Positions 60,415 through 64,000 of a stretch of DNA of 64,000 nt are shown here, in pieces. The notes beneath the pieces were generated by a model, which was given only the letters and a program-made list of their open reading frames with translations, had not been told where the DNA came from and did no database searches. Source of the stretch: Allium sativum (lineage: Eukaryota; Streptophyta; Magnoliopsida; Asparagales; Amaryllidaceae); assembly GCA_030737875.1 (NCBI GenBank), contig CM060922.1, positions 759,635,603 through 759,699,602 on the forward strand, written 5' to 3'. The position numbers were made by a program, and so were the translations under genes. Numbering within the stretch: the stretch's first letter is position 1; every line of letters starts with the position of its first letter.

Positions 60415-61074
60415 GTGCCAGATATTCCTGAGCTAAAAAGAGAAGTTATGGATGAATGTCACAAATCTAAGCTCAGCATTCATCCAGAAGTAAGCAAGAT
60501 TTATCATGATCTTAAGCGTACTTTTTGGTGGAAGGCGATGAAGAGGGACATTTCCATATATGTTGCTAGTTGTCCTACCTGCCAGCAAGTCAAAAGCGAT
60601 CAGCAAAAGCTAGCAGGATTGTTGCAACCGTTAGAGGTTCCAGATTGGAAGTGGGACCAAATTTCCATGGACTTTATTGATGGCTTGCCCCGAACTAGAA
60701 AAGGCAATGACAGTATATGGGTGATAGTAGATCGCTTCACAAAGACTGCCCATTTTATCCCTGTCAAATCTAATAGAACAACTCGAAGTTTGATACAACT
60801 TTATTTCAGAGAGATTGTCAGACTACATGGAGTTCCCAGTAGCATCGTTAGTGATCACGATCCGATATTTGCTAGCAAATTCTGGGAAGCTTTCCAAGAA
60901 GAGCTTGGGACCAAATTGAATATGAGCACCGCTTATCATCCTCAGACAGATGGCCAGACTGAGAGGGTGAACCGCATATTGAAAGACTTGTTGCGAGCAT
61001 GCATTCTTGATTTTGGCGGGTCATGGGAAGATCATTTACACTTGGTTGAATTCTCTTATAATAACAGTTACTAA
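60415..61074 (+). CDS. Y integrase zinc domain and catalytic core (219 aa open segment)
   Basis: HHCC zinc domain (H..SKLSIHPEVSKIYHD ... CPTCQQVK), then the core with MDFIDGLPR, VSDHDPIFASKFW and AYHPQTDGQTERVNRILKDLLR, the D,D-35-E triad regions. SDHDP replaces the usual SDRDP. It ends at TAA 61072-61074, where Z has CAA (Gln). The sequence continues in frame upstream to 60373 and downstream past the stop. Confidence 0.9.
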   Translation: MPDIPELKREVMDECHKSKLSIHPEVSKIYHDLKRTFWWKAMKRDISIYVASCPTCQQVKSDQQKLAGLLQPLEVPDWKWDQISMDFIDGLPRTRKGNDSIWVIVDRFTKTAHFIPVKSNRTTRSLIQLYFREIVRLHGVPSSIVSDHDPIFASKFWEAFQEELGTKLNMSTAYHPQTDGQTERVNRILKDLLRACILDFGGSWEDHLHLVEFSYNNSY

Positions 61075-61305
61075 GAAAGCTTGCAGATGTCGCCATTTGA
61101 GGCCTTATATGGCAGGCCATGCAGATCTCCTGCATGTTGGGTGGAACCCGACAATCGACTAGTATTGGGTCCTGACATGATTCGTGAAGCATCAGATAAA
61201 GTTGATTTTATTAAGAAGCAATTGCTGGCTGCTCAAAGCTGACAGAAGAGCTATGCAGACTCACGAAGAAGGGATTTAGAATTCTCTGTTGGTGATATTG
61301 TATAC

Positions 61306-61689
61306 TTGAGGGTTTCCCCACTGAGAGGAATAATTCGATTTGGGAAGACTAGAAAATTGGCGCCGAGATTCATTGGTCCATTCTCTATTCTTGAAAGGAT
61401 TGGAACCCTCGCTTATAGGGTGCAGTTGTCAGACTGGTTGTTAGGGGTTCACGATGTATTCCATGTGTCTCAACTGCGAAAGCATGTTCATGATCCAGAC
61501 TTAGTTGTGAAGGAAGCAACACAACAAGATTTGGAGATTACCTCGAACTTAGCAGTAAGGAAGGAGCCAATGAAAATATTTGGCAAAGAAACCCGGGTTC
61601 TAAGGAACAAGAGGATCCACATAGTCAAAGTGCAGTGGAGCGGGGATCCTAGAGACTGTACATGGGAGACTGAGGATAGCATCAAATAG
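61306..61689 (+). CDS. Y integrase C-terminus with chromodomain-like end (127 aa)
   Basis: VSPLRGIIRFGKTRKLAPRFIGPF GPY/F-type module, then VHDVFHVSQLRKHVHDP, and the chromodomain-like IVKVQWSGDPRDCTWETEDSIK. It is preceded in frame by ALYGRPCRSPACWVEP (61100-61149) and a TGA at 61240 that aligns with a CGA Arg codon in Z. TAG at 61687 removes the last 12 codons compared with the next stop at 61723. Confidence 0.88.
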   Translation: MRVSPLRGIIRFGKTRKLAPRFIGPFSILERIGTLAYRVQLSDWLLGVHDVFHVSQLRKHVHDPDLVVKEATQQDLEITSNLAVRKEPMKIFGKETRVLRNKRIHIVKVQWSGDPRDCTWETEDSIK

Positions 61690-61816
61690 GCCTATCCCAA
61701 GTGCAGAGTGGACATCTCCAAGTAACTCTTGTGTTGATGAACATTTATAATACCTTGCATTTTCCGTTTTGTTTCCTACTTTACTATTGTTTCCTTTTCG
61801 GGGACGAAAAGCTTTT

Positions 61817-61829
61817 AAGTGGGGGAGAT
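61817..61829 (+). other. Polypurine tract of Y element
   Basis: AAGTGGGGGAGAT directly before the 3' LTR; identical in form to Z (minus strand at 22246) and to the Y derivative (AAGTGGGAGAGAT). Confidence 0.92.
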
Positions 61830-64000
61830 TGTAACCAACCCGGAAAATCAGATCCAATAAAAATTTATTTTGGCTATTTCAATGAATTTTGAATAGTTAA
61901 AATAATTTATTTTAAATAATAACGATAATTTTTTTATTTAAATCGAAGTTTGAACGAATATATTTAGTTTAATTTTAAAAGGAATTAGAAATAGCACGGT
62001 AGTTTGAGAAGTCAAATCTGAACTTTGACTGAATGTACAAGATTCAAAATGAAATGAATTTTAGTGGAACCAAAAATATCTAAATCTGTTTAAAAATATA
62101 TTTCCAACGGATCCGAAAAATCGATATTTCATAACAGGAATAAAAAGTTATGGCCAGATGAATATTCAGAATAGTCGCTATGGAATATAGTATAATTTAT
62201 AGCCCGTATAAAAGGCCATTATACAAACGACCTCCGTTTTTTACGAAACCACTTTTGTCGGATCGGAACGTCAAATCATTGCTAAGTTTAATTTTCCAGA
62301 ATTTTTGGAATTAATTTTTGAGCATAGTAAATTAAACTATGATTCGATAATTTCGGTTGAATTTAATCGACCGTTAAAAAGACCATTTTTCAAACGGTCT
62401 CCAAATTCGACGAAATTAATTTTGTTAGGACTGTATCGTCAAAACATAGCTAGATTTATTTTTCGGGAATTTTCGGAGGCAGTATGTGGCCCCGGTGAAT
62501 TTAAATGTATGATCGAATTAATTTAATAAAGGATTTAAAATTTAAATTAAAGAAATCAGGCCAAAATCGATCGTTTGGGATGACGGGACCTAGCCCATTA
62601 GTTCCGAAACAGGAGCAATTAGGTAGGAACGACTCCTGTTGGACTGAAATTGGAGTTGTTAAGAATTTACGGGTTTATTTGTGAAAATTAGAAATATAAT
62701 ATTATAAAAATCCAATTTTTGTCTTCATTCTAAACCCTAATACTAAATACAACAGCCGCCGCCCCTCTTGAAATCCATGGCCATGAATGCTCAACTCTTC
62801 CCACCTCTAATTCTCTGAATCCATTCACCAAAAACTTTCACTCCTTTAGACATTATCGAAGAGATTTTCACCCCCTTGAGATCCATACGGACAACCTTCA
62901 CTGCCATCGAGTATACGACCAGAACCTCGCACCCGAAGGAGACCCATTTGCAGCGCCGCCCCTGTCTCCTGCCCCGATCGCACCTGAAGTGGTGGGTACC
63001 CCCTTGAGCGCCGCACCCTCCCCTTTGTCGTGGTGGTGGCGGATTGTCGCGAAGCTCACTGTATTGGTCGGAAAGGCGAACCCTGGGATTGACCCCAAAG
63101 GAAATAAACGTCGGCCTTGACTGTAAAAGCAAGAAGAAGGTGGAATTCTATTTAATTATTTAAATTAATTTATTTTAAATTATTAACAATGTAAATTAAA
63201 TCATAACTCACTCATATGAACTCAGAACTGAACGATTATTGAAGCGTTGCGATCGTGAGCCCGAGATCTGCGTTTCCAGACCGACTAGAACCAATTCTGA
63301 GTTGATTAAATTTTGGCAAAATTTTCAGATCTGAATCATTCAAATTTAAACGACTGTGAGAATTCTATTTTGTTTTTATTTTTATTTTTTTAAATAATTA
63401 GAATTAATCATGATTGTATTATCGTCGATCCGCTGTAAGTTTCTACATGCTATGCTACGTGATTTGATTTGTATTTGATGTGTTATGTAGATCTGTTATT
63501 TTGGGTGATATTGTGTTATAATTGAATTTGCAATAAAAATAAATCAAACACCTTTGTTATTTTTGTTGAATAAAAACATTCAACAAAAATGAAACATCAC
63601 CTTTATTATATTTTATTGGCATTATATTTGCAATAAAAATGAATCAAACATTTTTGTTGTTTTTGTTGAATCAAAATATTCAACAAAAATGAAGTATCAC
63701 CTTTATTATATTGTGTTGGAATTAAATTTTCATTAAAAAAATGAATTATACATTTTGTCACTTTGATTGAATTAGAATTTTCAATCAAAATGAAATATTC
63801 CCTTTTATACATTTTGTTGAATCAAAATTTTCAACAAAAATAAAATATCACTTTTGTTATTTGATTGAATAAAAATTTTCAATCAAAATAAAATATCACT
63901 TTTGTTATTTGATTGAATTAGTATTTTCAGTCAAAACAAAATATCACTTTTGTTATTTGATTGAATTAGATTTTTCAATCAAAATAAATTATCACTTTTG
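61830..64000 (+). mobile_element. 3' LTR of Y element, cut by the window end
   Basis: TGTAACCAACCCGG onward, collinear with 51474-53560: TATA 62697-62711, telo-box about 62728-62741, GC island 62880-63070, array from 63530. It retains a ~90-bp block missing in the 5' LTR. The 2171 bp seen are under half the expected length. Confidence 0.92.
63530..64000. repeat. Start of hairpin array in Y 3' LTR
   Basis: Same unit types as 53090-53570 (TTGTTGAAT with ATTCAACAA; TTTGATTGAA with TTCAATCAAA). Individual units differ by substitutions and small indels from the 5' LTR array; continues past the window. Confidence 0.88.

Larger units (their letters stand above)
57351..61725 (+). pseudogene. Gag-pol polyprotein of Y element, inactivated
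   Basis: Full gag-protease-RT-RNase H-integrase-chromodomain order can be followed. It starts with MSTRARARARGRGG at 57351, an Arg/Gly-rich N-terminus like that of Z. Lesions: TAG 57435-57437, a frame change near 57553, TAG 57667-57669, a frame change near 57772, a one-base loss near 59713, a 90-bp insert at 59822-59911, and in-frame stops at 60304, 60370, 61072, 61240 and 61687. The natural end would be TAA at 61723-61725. The element is clearly older or more decayed than Z. Confidence 0.9.
51474..64000 (+). mobile_element. Coding Ty3/Gypsy element of family Y, 3' end beyond window
   Basis: 5' LTR 51474-57080, PBS 57083-57094, leader, gag-pol pseudogene 57351-61725, PPT 61817-61829, 3' LTR from 61830. 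Both LTR copies match through leader, GC island and the beginning of the hairpin array. The integrase C-terminus has a chromodomain-like end. Expected full length would be near 16 kb if the 3' LTR is complete. Confidence 0.92.

Overview
The window looks like intergenic heterochromatin of a flowering plant, probably a eudicot. It is strongly AT-rich, has no recognisable host gene, rRNA, tRNA or bacterial feature, and is filled with nested Ty3/Gypsy LTR retrotransposons. Their primer binding sites match plant initiator-Met tRNA (TGGTATCAGAGC), and the two readable polyproteins end in a chromodomain-like segment (chromovirus, probably Tekay/Del-like; the lineage is inferred by eye). I cannot name the species. 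I use three working family names. X has ~3.3-3.6 kb LTRs with GTCGAC clusters. Z has ~3.8 kb LTRs and lies on the minus strand. Y has up to 5.6 kb LTRs that carry tandem arrays of short hairpins.

Layout. 1-4206: partial Y LTR, minus strand, more than half of it a hairpin array. 4207-7484: X-like LTR, plus strand, with a GC-rich GTCGAC palindrome cluster, TATA box and a second kind of hairpin array. 7485-12600: old LTR debris, including two diverged ~600-bp copies of an LTR 3' end. 12600-14259: badly decayed gag-protease of an old Gypsy element. 14260-17856: 5' LTR of an X element whose ~3.9 kb internal region (17857-18405 plus 30814-34205) has no gag-pol, so it resembles a LARD. This element is split by a complete Z element, 18406-30808 (minus strand), with a GTTTT target-site duplication, two 3.8 kb LTRs and an almost intact gag-pol (two premature stops, one frameshift). 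34206-35177: start of the X 3' LTR, cut off by minus-strand LTR sequence (35178-36614, then 36615-40979).

40980-46604: short non-autonomous derivative of family Y, with LTR, PBS, ~1.06 kb non-coding interior, PPT and LTR. 46605-51473: further Y LTR. 51474 to the end: a coding Y element with a 5607-bp 5' LTR, PBS, decayed gag-pol (57351-61725) and a 3' LTR running off the window.

The elements interact as autonomous and non-autonomous partners. The Y element at 51474 carries the proteins. The 40980 derivative keeps only the cis sequences (LTR, PBS, leader, PPT) and would have depended on a Y-type helper. Each LTR carries a TATA box followed by a telo-box-like AACCCTAA motif. The most unusual structure is the set of hairpin arrays inside LTRs of at least two families: stem sequences drift from unit to unit while the two arms stay complementary. 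A second is a 90-bp GT...AG segment in the RNase H region of the Y pol, which looks either like an intron or like a micro-insertion with a 5-bp duplication.
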